In this document: one piece after another, positions 6,443 to 13,202 of the stretch
How the letters are laid out: every line of letters begins with the position of its first letter
Numbering within the stretch: the stretch's first letter is position 1
Assembly: GCA_024654415.1 (NCBI GenBank)
Contig: JANLHQ010000084.1
Location: forward strand, 1 to 20,511
Origin: Candidatus Azambacteria bacterium
GTDB lineage: Bacteria > Patescibacteriota > Minisyncoccia > GWC2-36-17 > WO2-46-25
Reading direction: 5' to 3'
DNA: 20,511 nucleotides
Translations under genes and position numbers: made by a program
The notes under the pieces: model-generated
Databases searched by the model: none
Seen by the model: only the letters and a program-made list of their open reading frames with translations
Told to the model about the DNA's origin: nothing

Positions 6443-6847
6443 ATGCCGTGGTTATGGATCTTGTTTCTTGCTTGCGGAGGATTTTTTCTAATTGTCACGA
6501 TTATCCACCTGGATTCAATAAAGGATAAGGGAGGGGTTGCCCTTGTTTTTCTTTCCATCATTCTCATCGGTGCCAGTGTCTTTTTTCGCGATGACGTTGG
6601 TGTTCCAAAGCAGGACGTCGCAAGCGGTACATATGTGCTTGTGGGTATGACAGATGTTTCAAGAAACGAGCAGACATATCTCCACATGCTTCTGGAGAGG
6701 GAGGGGTTGCAGAAGTGCTACATCCTCCCCAAGGACATGGTCATCGTTAAAAAATCAACCGAAGGACCGCCTAATGTCCTTGATGTGGTTGAAAAAGGGG
6801 GGTTAAAGAATGCGACCCTCCGCTCCTCTTATTTCAATTATCCATAA
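6443..6847 (+). CDS. small two-TM membrane protein of unknown function
   Basis: The 134-residue protein is not recognised. Two hydrophobic helices (about 3-21 and 32-47) are separated by a short charged turn (HLDSIKDKGG). They are followed by an 85-residue soluble tail containing GTYVLVGMTDVSRNEQTYLH and ILPKDMVIVKK, likely a small beta-rich domain. The gene is a stand-alone unit: strong promoter, full Shine-Dalgarno (unusual in this window) and its own terminator, so it is probably well expressed. It lies between the LCP operon and lepB, both envelope functions, but no partner can be inferred from sequence. Confidence 0.75.
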   Translation: MPWLWILFLACGGFFLIVTIIHLDSIKDKGGVALVFLSIILIGASVFFRDDVGVPKQDVASGTYVLVGMTDVSRNEQTYLHMLLEREGLQKCYILPKDMVIVKKSTEGPPNVLDVVEKGGLKNATLRSSYFNYP

Positions 6848-6864
6848 GAGGTTGGCGACTTCGC

Positions 6865-6904
6865 AGACCCCGCGTCCTTCCAAGGATGCGGGGTCTTTTC
6901 TTTT
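6865..6904 (+). terminator. intrinsic terminator after the 6443 gene
   Basis: AGACCCCGC (6865-6873) pairs with GCGGGGTCT (6888-6896), with the stem continued by TCC/GGA and loop TTCCAA, followed by a T-rich run. The hairpin is GC-rich and 17 bases after the stop codon. Confidence 0.88.
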
Positions 6905-6961
6905 ATATGTTTGAGGAAAAAAACCGCATTATTTATAGATTATTGTCGCAGGTGTGACGTG

Positions 6962-6990
6962 TTGCATAAAGCGTATTTTTGTGATATCAT
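6962..6990 (+). promoter_or_regulatory. leaderless-type promoter of lepB
   Basis: TTGCAT (6962-6967), exactly 17 bases, TATCAT (6985-6990), then six bases to the ATG at 6997. The expected transcription start coincides with the A of the start codon, and there is no Shine-Dalgarno sequence. Confidence 0.65.
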
Positions 6991-6996
6991 CGCGCT

Positions 6997-7533
6997 ATGA
7001 CGCTTAAGGCAGTTGGTGCTTTTTTGTTCGAGACGTTTAAGCTAGTGCTCGTCTCGCTCCTGATTATCGTTCCGATCAGGTATTTTGTCGTACAGCCGTT
7101 TTTTGTGCTTGGTGCTTCAATGGAGCCAACATTTCAAAATGGCGACTATCTCATCATTGACGAAATAAGCTACTTTACTGGCTCACCCAAGCGCGGCGAT
7201 GTGATCGTGTTCCGGTATCCATACAACACAAAACAGTTTTATATTAAACGCATTGTGGGGTTGCCGGGGGAGATTCTTGTACTTGATGCCAACGGCATCA
7301 CGGTGAAGAATAAAGAGAATCCTGACGGGTTTTCACTTTCTGAAGAATACTTACCTATAAAAGAAGAATACGGCAACATGACCGCAACGCTGGGGAGCGA
7401 TGAATATTTTGTGATGGGGGACAATAGAGATGCATCGTCCGATTCGCGCCGATGGGGTGCATTGAAGAGAGAATTTATTATTGGGAAAGTATTACTTCGC
7501 GCGTTTCCATTTCAGAAAATGGAAGCATTCTAA
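6997..7533 (+). CDS. lepB: signal peptidase I
   Basis: LepB removes signal peptides from exported proteins at the outer face of the membrane. The 178-residue protein has one N-terminal membrane helix (about 10-30) followed by the serine-lysine dyad: Ser41 in GASMEPTF and Lys84 in YIKRIVGLPG. The conserved box GDNRDASSDSRRWG is at about 141-154. The short, single-helix layout is the Gram-positive type. It heads a run of plus-strand genes and has its own promoter. Confidence 0.96.
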   Translation: MTLKAVGAFLFETFKLVLVSLLIIVPIRYFVVQPFFVLGASMEPTFQNGDYLIIDEISYFTGSPKRGDVIVFRYPYNTKQFYIKRIVGLPGEILVLDANGITVKNKENPDGFSLSEEYLPIKEEYGNMTATLGSDEYFVMGDNRDASSDSRRWGALKREFIIGKVLLRAFPFQKMEAF

Positions 7534-7545
7534 TTTATTTTTATA

Positions 7546-8862
7546 ATGGCAACTAAAACAAAAAAACAATTTCAATCTCCTAAGGGAACATTTGATATTC
7601 TTCCCGAAGACCAAAAATACTGGGAGCGGGTGCGCAAGGTGATTGCGCGCGTGACGCTTGGCTATGGGTTTGAACGCATTGATACGCCTATTATCGAAGA
7701 TGCGGATATTTATGCGCTCGCCGCTGGTGAAACTGCTGATGTAGTGGAAAAGCAGATGTATGTATTCAAGTCAAAAGGTGGTGATACGCTTGCACTTCGA
7801 CCAGAAGGCACGGCAGGCGTGATGCGTGCGTTTTTGCAGCACGGTATGTCACAGTTGCCACAGCCGGTGAAGCTGTATTATGTCGCTCCGATGTTTCGCT
7901 ATGAGCAACCACAGGCGGGGAGATATCGCCAGCATCATCAAGCAGGGTTTGAGATTATCGGCGACCAAGACCCCGTCTATGATGCACAAGTTATTCATAT
8001 GTATCTAGTGATTGCTGAAGAGCTTGGGCTTAAAAATCTCAGCATCGAGATCAATAGTATCGGGTGTGCAAAATGCCGTCCGACGTATCGTGCACAATTA
8101 TTGCGGTATTATCGTTCGCGCACAGCGAAATTATGCAAAGACTGCAAGCGACGAATCAAAAAAAACCCATTACGGTTACTTGATTGTAAGGAGGAAAAAT
8201 GCGAGCAAATGGGGGTGAATGCGCCAAATCTTATTGATCATCTTTGCCCGGAGTGTCACGATCATTTCAAGAATGTGCTTGAGTATCTTGATGAAACCGG
8301 CGTGCCATACACGCTAAATCCACATCTGGTACGAGGATTTGATTACTATACAAAAACAGTGTTTGAAGTATTTTTGGAAGATGAGCATCTTGAAGGAGGG
8401 AACGAAAAAACGCATCAGCGCGCGAAACTCGCGCTTGGTGGTGGCGGGCGGTATGATTATCTCGCGAAAACGCTCGGCGGCAGAGAAACACCGGCAGTAG
8501 GCGCGGGGCTTGGTATGGAGCGACTCATTGGCGTCATGAAAAAACAGGGCATAAAAGTTCCCCAGCTGTATAAGCCGGATGTATTTTTAGTTCAGCTTGG
8601 CGCATTAAGTAAAAAGAAAGGGTTACGGTTATTCGAAGAATTACGGAAAGCCGGTATTTTGGTTGCCGAATCATTCGGAAAGGATAGCATTAAGGCGCAA
8701 CTGCGCTCGGCGGACCGCCTAGGCGTGAAAATGAGTTTGATCCTAGGACAGAAAGAGGCAATCGATGGCGTTATTTTATTACGGGAAATGGAAACAGGTG
8801 CGCAAGAATCGATCGAAATAGAAAAGATAGCAAAAGTAATTAAAGAACGATTGAAAAAATGA
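7546..8862 (+). CDS. hisS: histidyl-tRNA synthetase
   Basis: This class II synthetase charges tRNA-His. The 438-residue protein contains motif 2 (LRPEGTAGVMRAFLQHG), the substrate motifs RYEQPQAGRYRQHHQAGFEIIG (split here as RYEQPQAGRY and QHHQAGFE), the HisA motif LVRGFDYYTKTVFE, GGGGRYDYLAKTLGG and motif 3 (AVGAGLGMERL). A C-terminal anticodon-binding domain follows from about residue 345. The insertion domain keeps cysteine pairs (CAKC, CKDC, CPEC) as in many bacterial HisRS proteins. The ATG is 12 bases after lepB, with no Shine-Dalgarno sequence. The stop overlaps the next start (ATGA). Confidence 0.97.
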   Translation: MATKTKKQFQSPKGTFDILPEDQKYWERVRKVIARVTLGYGFERIDTPIIEDADIYALAAGETADVVEKQMYVFKSKGGDTLALRPEGTAGVMRAFLQHGMSQLPQPVKLYYVAPMFRYEQPQAGRYRQHHQAGFEIIGDQDPVYDAQVIHMYLVIAEELGLKNLSIEINSIGCAKCRPTYRAQLLRYYRSRTAKLCKDCKRRIKKNPLRLLDCKEEKCEQMGVNAPNLIDHLCPECHDHFKNVLEYLDETGVPYTLNPHLVRGFDYYTKTVFEVFLEDEHLEGGNEKTHQRAKLALGGGGRYDYLAKTLGGRETPAVGAGLGMERLIGVMKKQGIKVPQLYKPDVFLVQLGALSKKKGLRLFEELRKAGILVAESFGKDSIKAQLRSADRLGVKMSLILGQKEAIDGVILLREMETGAQESIEIEKIAKVIKERLKK

Positions 8863-9212
8863 GCTGCATCTTCTGTGATATTGTGAATAAAACTGTTCCA
8901 GCTGACATCATTCTTGAAAATGATGAGGTAATGGCATTTCAAGATGTCCATCCAAAAGCACCGGTGCATGTGCTGATCGTTCCGAAAAAACATGTGGTGT
9001 CGGTGAATGAATTCACAGAGGAGGATGCGCCAAGCATTGTCGCGCTGATGATGACGGCACCAAAAGTAGCCGAAGCGATTGGAGTGAAAGATGGCTACAA
9101 AATTGCGTTCAATGTCGGAAGAAAGGGGGGTCAGCTTATCGATCATGTGCACATGCACTTGCTTGCGTGGCCTGACAGCCCAGAAGGAAAAAAGGAGGTG
9201 GCCCCTATATGA
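8859..9212 (+). CDS. HIT family hydrolase (Hint/HinT type)
   Basis: HIT proteins hydrolyse nucleoside phosphoramidates and related nucleotide conjugates. The 117-residue protein has the N-terminal CIFCDI metal-site motif, a conserved HPKAPVHVLIVPKKH segment (31-45) and the signature HVHMHLL (96-102), with histidines 96, 98 and 100 as the triad. It overlaps hisS by four bases and rpsU by four bases, so the three are one translationally coupled unit. Confidence 0.95.
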   Translation: MSCIFCDIVNKTVPADIILENDEVMAFQDVHPKAPVHVLIVPKKHVVSVNEFTEEDAPSIVALMMTAPKVAEAIGVKDGYKIAFNVGRKGGQLIDHVHMHLLAWPDSPEGKKEVAPI

Positions 9213-9427
9213 TAGAAGCAAAAAGAAAAGACGGAGAATCAGTTGGTGCATTTTTACGACGCTTTACAAAAAAAGTACAGTTAAGTGGCGTATTGAAGAA
9301 ATCACGACGTCTTCGGTTTCGTCAAGATGTGAAGACGCGACGGGAGAAACAGCTTGCGGCAGTGCGAAGAACAAAAGTCATGCATGAACGCGAGCGACTG
9401 TATAAGCTCGGCAAATTGGAAGATTAA
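9209..9427 (+). CDS. rpsU: ribosomal protein bS21
   Basis: bS21 is a small, very basic 30S protein near the mRNA platform, where it helps initiation. The 72-residue sequence has the family pattern ESVGAFLRRFTKKVQLSG followed by KKSRRLRFRQD and an Arg/Lys-rich helix. It starts inside the HIT gene (ATGA overlap) and ends two bases before a palindromic repeat. Adjacency of rpsU to yqeY is common in bacteria, which supports the call. Confidence 0.9.
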   Translation: MIEAKRKDGESVGAFLRRFTKKVQLSGVLKKSRRLRFRQDVKTRREKQLAAVRRTKVMHERERLYKLGKLED

Positions 9428-9428
9428 T

Positions 9429-9550
9429 CTTTGCATTACAAAGCGTCATCTTCTTCGTTCCGCCTCCGTGTCTCGCTTCGCTGTACTGTATAGTACAGCT
9501 TCAGCTTCAATACTCGGCGCGCCTCGAATCTGACGCTTTGTAAAGCAAAG
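9429..9550. repeat. 122-bp palindromic element between rpsU and yqeY
   Basis: Outer arms 9429-9448 and 9531-9550 are inverted copies over 20 positions with one mismatch (13 bp, mismatch, 6 bp). At the centre, GCTGTACT (9480-9487) and AGTACAGC (9492-9499) form an 8-bp hairpin with loop GTAT. The material between arms and core is poorly paired. The left inner part contains 9473-9488, which matches a stretch of the mfd insertion at 15 of 16 bases. There is no T-run, so it is not a standard terminator, and no ORF is carried. It fits a small non-autonomous or RNA-structured repeat. Confidence 0.7.
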
Positions 9551-9567
9551 CAATTATTGAAATTATT

Positions 9568-10023
9568 ATGACGCTCTACGAAAAGATCCTCGCGGACTTT
9601 AAAGACGCATTTAAATCGGGTGATACGGTGACGAGGGGGACACTGGCAATGTTGAAGGCCGTGATGCAGAATAAGGCAATAGAGAAAGGAGAAAAAGACA
9701 CCCCGCCTACCGATGAGGAAGTGATGGATAGTATTGGATCTGAAGTGAAAAAGCGGAGAGATTCCGTGACGCAATTTCGCGCGGCAGAGCGCAATGAGCT
9801 CGCGGATAAAGAGGAGCAGGAACTCACAGTACTCATGCGCTATCTTCCCGTGCAACTCACCGAGGAAGAGCTATCGCCATTGATTGTAGATGCGATTACA
9901 AAGGTGGGCGCAGTAAATGAAAAGGATATGGGAAAGGTACTTGGGGTTTTATCCGGCGCGCTTAAGGGGCGATCTGACATGGCGCTTGTTGCACAAATTG
10001 TCAGAAGAAAGCTTTTAGGATAA
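9568..10023 (+). CDS. yqeY: GatB/YqeY domain protein
   Basis: The 151-residue protein has the YqeY pattern: an N-terminal helical bundle (DFKDAFKSGDTVTRGTLAMLKAVMQNKAIE), the KKRRDSVTQFRAAERNELADKEEQEL segment (here residues about 61-86) and a C-terminal helical domain like the tail of GatB, ending KGRSDMALVAQIVRRKLLG. That tail domain binds tRNA in the glutamyl-tRNA amidotransferase; the free-standing protein's exact role is not settled. It is followed after one base by ybeY. The mRNA may begin within the palindromic repeat just upstream. Confidence 0.93.
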   Translation: MTLYEKILADFKDAFKSGDTVTRGTLAMLKAVMQNKAIEKGEKDTPPTDEEVMDSIGSEVKKRRDSVTQFRAAERNELADKEEQELTVLMRYLPVQLTEEELSPLIVDAITKVGAVNEKDMGKVLGVLSGALKGRSDMALVAQIVRRKLLG

Positions 10024-10024
10024 A

Positions 10025-10519
10025 ATGAAAGCATACATTGACGTTGCGGTGCGCAACATGACAACCAGAGATCCGCACGAGCGTGCAGTGAAAGAGGCAA
10101 TAATCCGCACGCTCACACTCACTGGCATACGAAGGAAAGTAGAAGTGAGTGTGGTTATGGTTGGGGAGAGGGCTATACGCTCACTTGAACGAGAGTGGAA
10201 GGGGGAAGACAAGGTTACCGACGTACTGTCATTTCGTTTTGCGGAGGGGGGGCATGTCCCCGCACTGGATGCAGGCACAACAGAATACCTTGGAGAAATT
10301 GTGATCTGCCTTCCGTACGCATACGCACAAGCAAAAGAGCTTGGTGTGCGGGGGGAAGAACATATTATTACCCTTGCCGCGCATGGCGCTATTCATCTTT
10401 CTGATATCGATCATGAGCGGTCAGCATCAGAAGCACGTCGTACGGAAGAAATTCAGAAAAAAATAAAAACGTTTCTCTGCCAAGTGGCACCGAAGCATAA
10501 AAAACAAAAAAAGAAATAG
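10025..10519 (+). CDS. ybeY: endoribonuclease YbeY
   Basis: YbeY is a zinc-dependent RNase needed for rRNA maturation and ribosome quality control. The 164-residue protein has the metal-binding signature H-G-A-I-H-L-x3-D-H, with His120, His124 and His130. The upstream conserved strand is TDVLSFRF (65-72), and EYLGEIVICLPYA (87-99) is also typical. The C-terminus has an extra lysine-rich tail (KHKKQKKK), likely to contact RNA. It is seven bases before ftsA. Confidence 0.94.
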   Translation: MKAYIDVAVRNMTTRDPHERAVKEAIIRTLTLTGIRRKVEVSVVMVGERAIRSLEREWKGEDKVTDVLSFRFAEGGHVPALDAGTTEYLGEIVICLPYAYAQAKELGVRGEEHIITLAAHGAIHLSDIDHERSASEARRTEEIQKKIKTFLCQVAPKHKKQKKK

Positions 10520-10526
10520 GATTCTT

Positions 10527-11774
10527 ATGGCACGAGACACTATTATTTGTGGCCTTGATATTGGGTCAAGCGCGATCAGGACAGTTATTGCTCATAGAAA
10601 AAGAGGAAGCGATCAGCTTTCGCTTGTTGGCGTAGGAGAGGTTCCTTCAGTGGGAGTGCGGAAGGGAGTCATTGTTGATAATGACGAAGCCGCTGCCGCT
10701 GTAAGAGAGTCAATCAAGGCCGCAGAGCATGCCGCGGGGCACTCCGTGCGCTCAGTATATGTAAGCGTGTCGGGGTCACACGTTTCTTCGCGTTATTCAA
10801 AAGGAATTGTTTCCGTATCTCGTGCAGATGAAGAGATATCAGAGGATGATGTTGCGCGAGTGGTTGCGCAAGCACAATCTATTTCAATGCCGCCAAACAA
10901 AGAGATTCTTCATGTGCTTCCGAAAGAATATATCGTCGATGGAGAGGGAGACATCCAGGACCCAGTAGGGATGCGTGGCAAACGACTCGAAACAAATACG
11001 GTAATCGTGGAGTGTTCCGCTCCAGTAATCCGCAATCTTGCAAAGTGTATTGATGCAGCTAATGTAGATATCGATGGGTTTGTTGCTGCTCCCGTGGCCG
11101 CAGCGCAGGCAGTGCTTTCAAAGCGCCAAAAAGAACTCGGCGTATTATTATTAGACATTGGAGGAACAACGTCCGGCATTGCGGCATTTGAAGAGGGAAG
11201 CATGATCCATGCGGCAGTGTTGCCGGTGGGTGCGGCGCATATTACTAATGATATCGCAATTGGGCTTCAGGTTGATATTGATATTGCCGAGATGATTAAA
11301 ATACGCTACGGCGTGTGTAGGCCCGATACTATCAATAGAAAGGAAATGATTAATGTAGTAATGGAGGGGGGCGGGGAAAAAATAGATAATATTTCACGAA
11401 AAGAAGTTGCAGAGATTATTGAAGCACGGATGGATGAATTATTTGATCTCGTGGAGAAGGAGTTGAAAAAGATAACGAAACAGGTGCTTTTCCCGGGAGG
11501 AGTTGTTATCGTTGGTGGCGGAGCACAAATGAACGGTGTCGTGGAGTTTGCGAAAAATCGTCTAAAGCTCCCCGCACACGTGGGCATTCCAGAGCGTGTT
11601 GATGGAGTAGTGGATCAGCTCGCGTCTCCTCAATATGCCACCGCAGTGGGGTTGTGCCTTTTAGGGTTTAACGCAGAGGGAAAAAGCGGTGGTTCTCGGA
11701 TGTTTCCTTCATCTGGCACTGCGGCGAGGCACGGCGAATCGATAAAGAGATGGATAAAAATGTTCTTACCCTAG
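10527..11774 (+). CDS. ftsA: cell division protein FtsA
   Basis: FtsA is the actin-like protein that ties FtsZ filaments to the membrane. The 415-residue protein shows the ATPase-fold phosphate motifs CGLDIGSSAIR (8-18) and LLLDIGGTTSGIA, the adenosine motif VVIVGGGAQMNG, and the 1C domain between about 80 and 165. The end is an amphipathic helix (SIKRWIKMFL), the usual membrane-targeting tail. It is followed by ftsZ after 55 bases, the standard pair. No other division or wall genes (ftsQ, murC) are adjacent. Confidence 0.96.
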   Translation: MARDTIICGLDIGSSAIRTVIAHRKRGSDQLSLVGVGEVPSVGVRKGVIVDNDEAAAAVRESIKAAEHAAGHSVRSVYVSVSGSHVSSRYSKGIVSVSRADEEISEDDVARVVAQAQSISMPPNKEILHVLPKEYIVDGEGDIQDPVGMRGKRLETNTVIVECSAPVIRNLAKCIDAANVDIDGFVAAPVAAAQAVLSKRQKELGVLLLDIGGTTSGIAAFEEGSMIHAAVLPVGAAHITNDIAIGLQVDIDIAEMIKIRYGVCRPDTINRKEMINVVMEGGGEKIDNISRKEVAEIIEARMDELFDLVEKELKKITKQVLFPGGVVIVGGGAQMNGVVEFAKNRLKLPAHVGIPERVDGVVDQLASPQYATAVGLCLLGFNAEGKSGGSRMFPSSGTAARHGESIKRWIKMFLP

Positions 11775-11781
11775 CACTTCC

Positions 11782-11813
11782 TTGCGTAACCGTGAAAGGT
11801 GGATTATTATAAT
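11782..11813 (+). promoter_or_regulatory. possible promoter of ftsZ
   Basis: A perfect -10 box TATAAT (11808-11813) lies between ftsA and ftsZ. The nearest -35-like box, TTGCGT (11782-11787), is 20 bases away, longer than ideal. A start near 11820 would give ftsZ a short leader and allow expression independent of ftsA. Confidence 0.4.
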
Positions 11814-11829
11814 GTGAGAATAGAAGTTT

Positions 11830-13038
11830 ATGGCTCGTCTTAAACCAGATTTGGAAACATTTGCGAAAATAAAAGTGGTGGGCGTCGGTGGCGGCGGTAA
11901 CAACGCCATTACACGCATGGTGAGCGACAAGATCCGCGGTGTGGAGTTTATCGCGATCAATACTGATGCGCAGGATTTACATTTCGCGCAAGCACAGACG
12001 AAAATCCATATCGGTAAAAATATTACTCGCGGTCTCGGTGCGGGCATGGATCCTGATCTCGGCAGACAGGCAGCGGAAGAGTCTCGTGAAGAAATACAAG
12101 AGGTGCTTAAGGGCGCGGATCTCGTATTTGTCACGTGTGGACTTGGTGGGGGCACGGGAACTGGCGCATCGCCTGTGGTTGCGGATATCGCGCGCAGTCT
12201 CGGCGCGCTTACTATTGGCGTAATCACGAAGCCGTTCACATTTGAAGGAGCACAGCGAACGAAGCTTGCAGAAGAAGGAATGCTCAATTTAAAAGAAAAT
12301 GTTGACGCGCTTGTTGTGATCCCGAACGACAGGATCTTTGCTATTATTGGAGAGGACACCTCATTCTTTAGTTCATTTGAAATGGTGGACAATATCCTTA
12401 AGCAGGCGGTGCAGGGGATCTCTGACCTCATCACCCTGCCAGGAATTATCAACGTTGACTTCAACGACGTGAAGACGATCATGCAAAATGCCGGGTCTGC
12501 ACTTATGGGTATTGGTATCGCGTCAGGCGAAGATCGTGCAGAAAAAGCTGCAAAGGCCGCGATCAATTCGCCACTCCTTGAGCTTTCTATTGAGGGTGCA
12601 CGGGGAGTGTTGTTTAATATTTCAGGGGGCGCTGACCTTGGTATGATGGAAATTCATCAGGCGGCAAAAGTGGTCACCGATGCGGTTGATCCTGATGCAC
12701 GAATTATTTTCGGCGCAGTGAATGATCCACGGCTTAAAAAGGGAGAGCTAAAGATTACGGTAATCGCGGCAGGGTTTGGTGATGGAAGGGCGCACGAAGG
12801 ACAGGCACATCAGAGAAAAGATCAGCCACGAACAATCTCTATCACCTCTACGGATGTTGTATATAAAAAACCAGAACAAAAAGAAGGGCCTGGACGACAG
12901 CCACTCATGACAAGTAGTGTGCCGCCCGAGGAGAAAAAGCCAGAACAAAAGGAAAAAACAGCGTTTGCGCCGGAAGTTACTAAGATTCCTGACGATGGGT
13001 GGGATATCCCGGCATTTATTAGGCGGAAAAAAATGTAA
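11830..13038 (+). CDS. ftsZ: cell division protein FtsZ
   Basis: FtsZ is the tubulin-like GTPase that forms the division ring. The 402-residue protein has GVGGGGNNAI (17-26), the tubulin signature GGGTGTGASP and the T7-loop segment VDFNDVKTIM that activates GTP hydrolysis in the next subunit. A flexible, Lys/Glu/Pro-rich linker (about 318-385) ends in the conserved tail DDGWDIPAFIRRKK, the contact point for FtsA. All parts needed for a functional ring protein are present. The gene is closed by a strong terminator. Confidence 0.98.
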   Translation: MARLKPDLETFAKIKVVGVGGGGNNAITRMVSDKIRGVEFIAINTDAQDLHFAQAQTKIHIGKNITRGLGAGMDPDLGRQAAEESREEIQEVLKGADLVFVTCGLGGGTGTGASPVVADIARSLGALTIGVITKPFTFEGAQRTKLAEEGMLNLKENVDALVVIPNDRIFAIIGEDTSFFSSFEMVDNILKQAVQGISDLITLPGIINVDFNDVKTIMQNAGSALMGIGIASGEDRAEKAAKAAINSPLLELSIEGARGVLFNISGGADLGMMEIHQAAKVVTDAVDPDARIIFGAVNDPRLKKGELKITVIAAGFGDGRAHEGQAHQRKDQPRTISITSTDVVYKKPEQKEGPGRQPLMTSSVPPEEKKPEQKEKTAFAPEVTKIPDDGWDIPAFIRRKKM

Positions 13039-13056
13039 TTTCTCTGTGTATACAGT

Positions 13057-13094
13057 AAAAGCCCATATGCAGAGCATATGGGCTTTTACTTTTT
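13057..13094 (+). terminator. strong terminator after ftsZ
   Basis: AAAAGCCCATATGC (13057-13070) and GCATATGGGCTTTT (13074-13087) form a perfect 14-bp stem with loop AGA, followed by ACTTTTT. The A-run on the left makes it potentially active in both directions. Confidence 0.93.
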
Positions 13095-13122
13095 CAATCA
13101 ACGCGCCAGCATTTATTCACAG

Positions 13123-13159
13123 TTGTTCGAGAGAGATATGCGTGGTAGTATATAAACTA
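13123..13159 (+). promoter_or_regulatory. nrdAB promoter with overlapping palindrome
   Basis: TTGTTC (13123-13128), 17 bases, TAGTAT (13146-13151) form a plausible promoter with a leader of about 45 bases before nrdA. The -10 is inside an imperfect 14-bp palindrome TAGTATATAAACTA (13146-13159), and a further ACTA...TAGT pair lies at 13156-13170. The size and AT-rich centre recall NrdR operators but the half-site order does not match the usual NrdR box. Confidence 0.5.
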
Positions 13160-13202
13160 TTATCAGTAGTAGGTATTATTATTATTTAGAAATACACCCA
13201 TT

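Noticed and set aside
8859..8862. Recoded TGA (glycine) as in SR1/Gracilibacteria
   Set aside because: TGA ends hisS, the HIT gene and the ComEC-type hydrolase exactly where the families end, and no in-frame TGA occurs inside the conserved proteins.
9436..9855. Minus-strand frame through the palindromic repeat and yqeY
   Set aside because: Shadow of yqeY plus repeat; no ribosome site and no recognisable domain.
11766..12566. Minus-strand frame of 266 residues opposite ftsZ
   Set aside because: Antisense shadow of a highly conserved gene, with low-complexity Ser/Pro/Thr composition typical of such frames.
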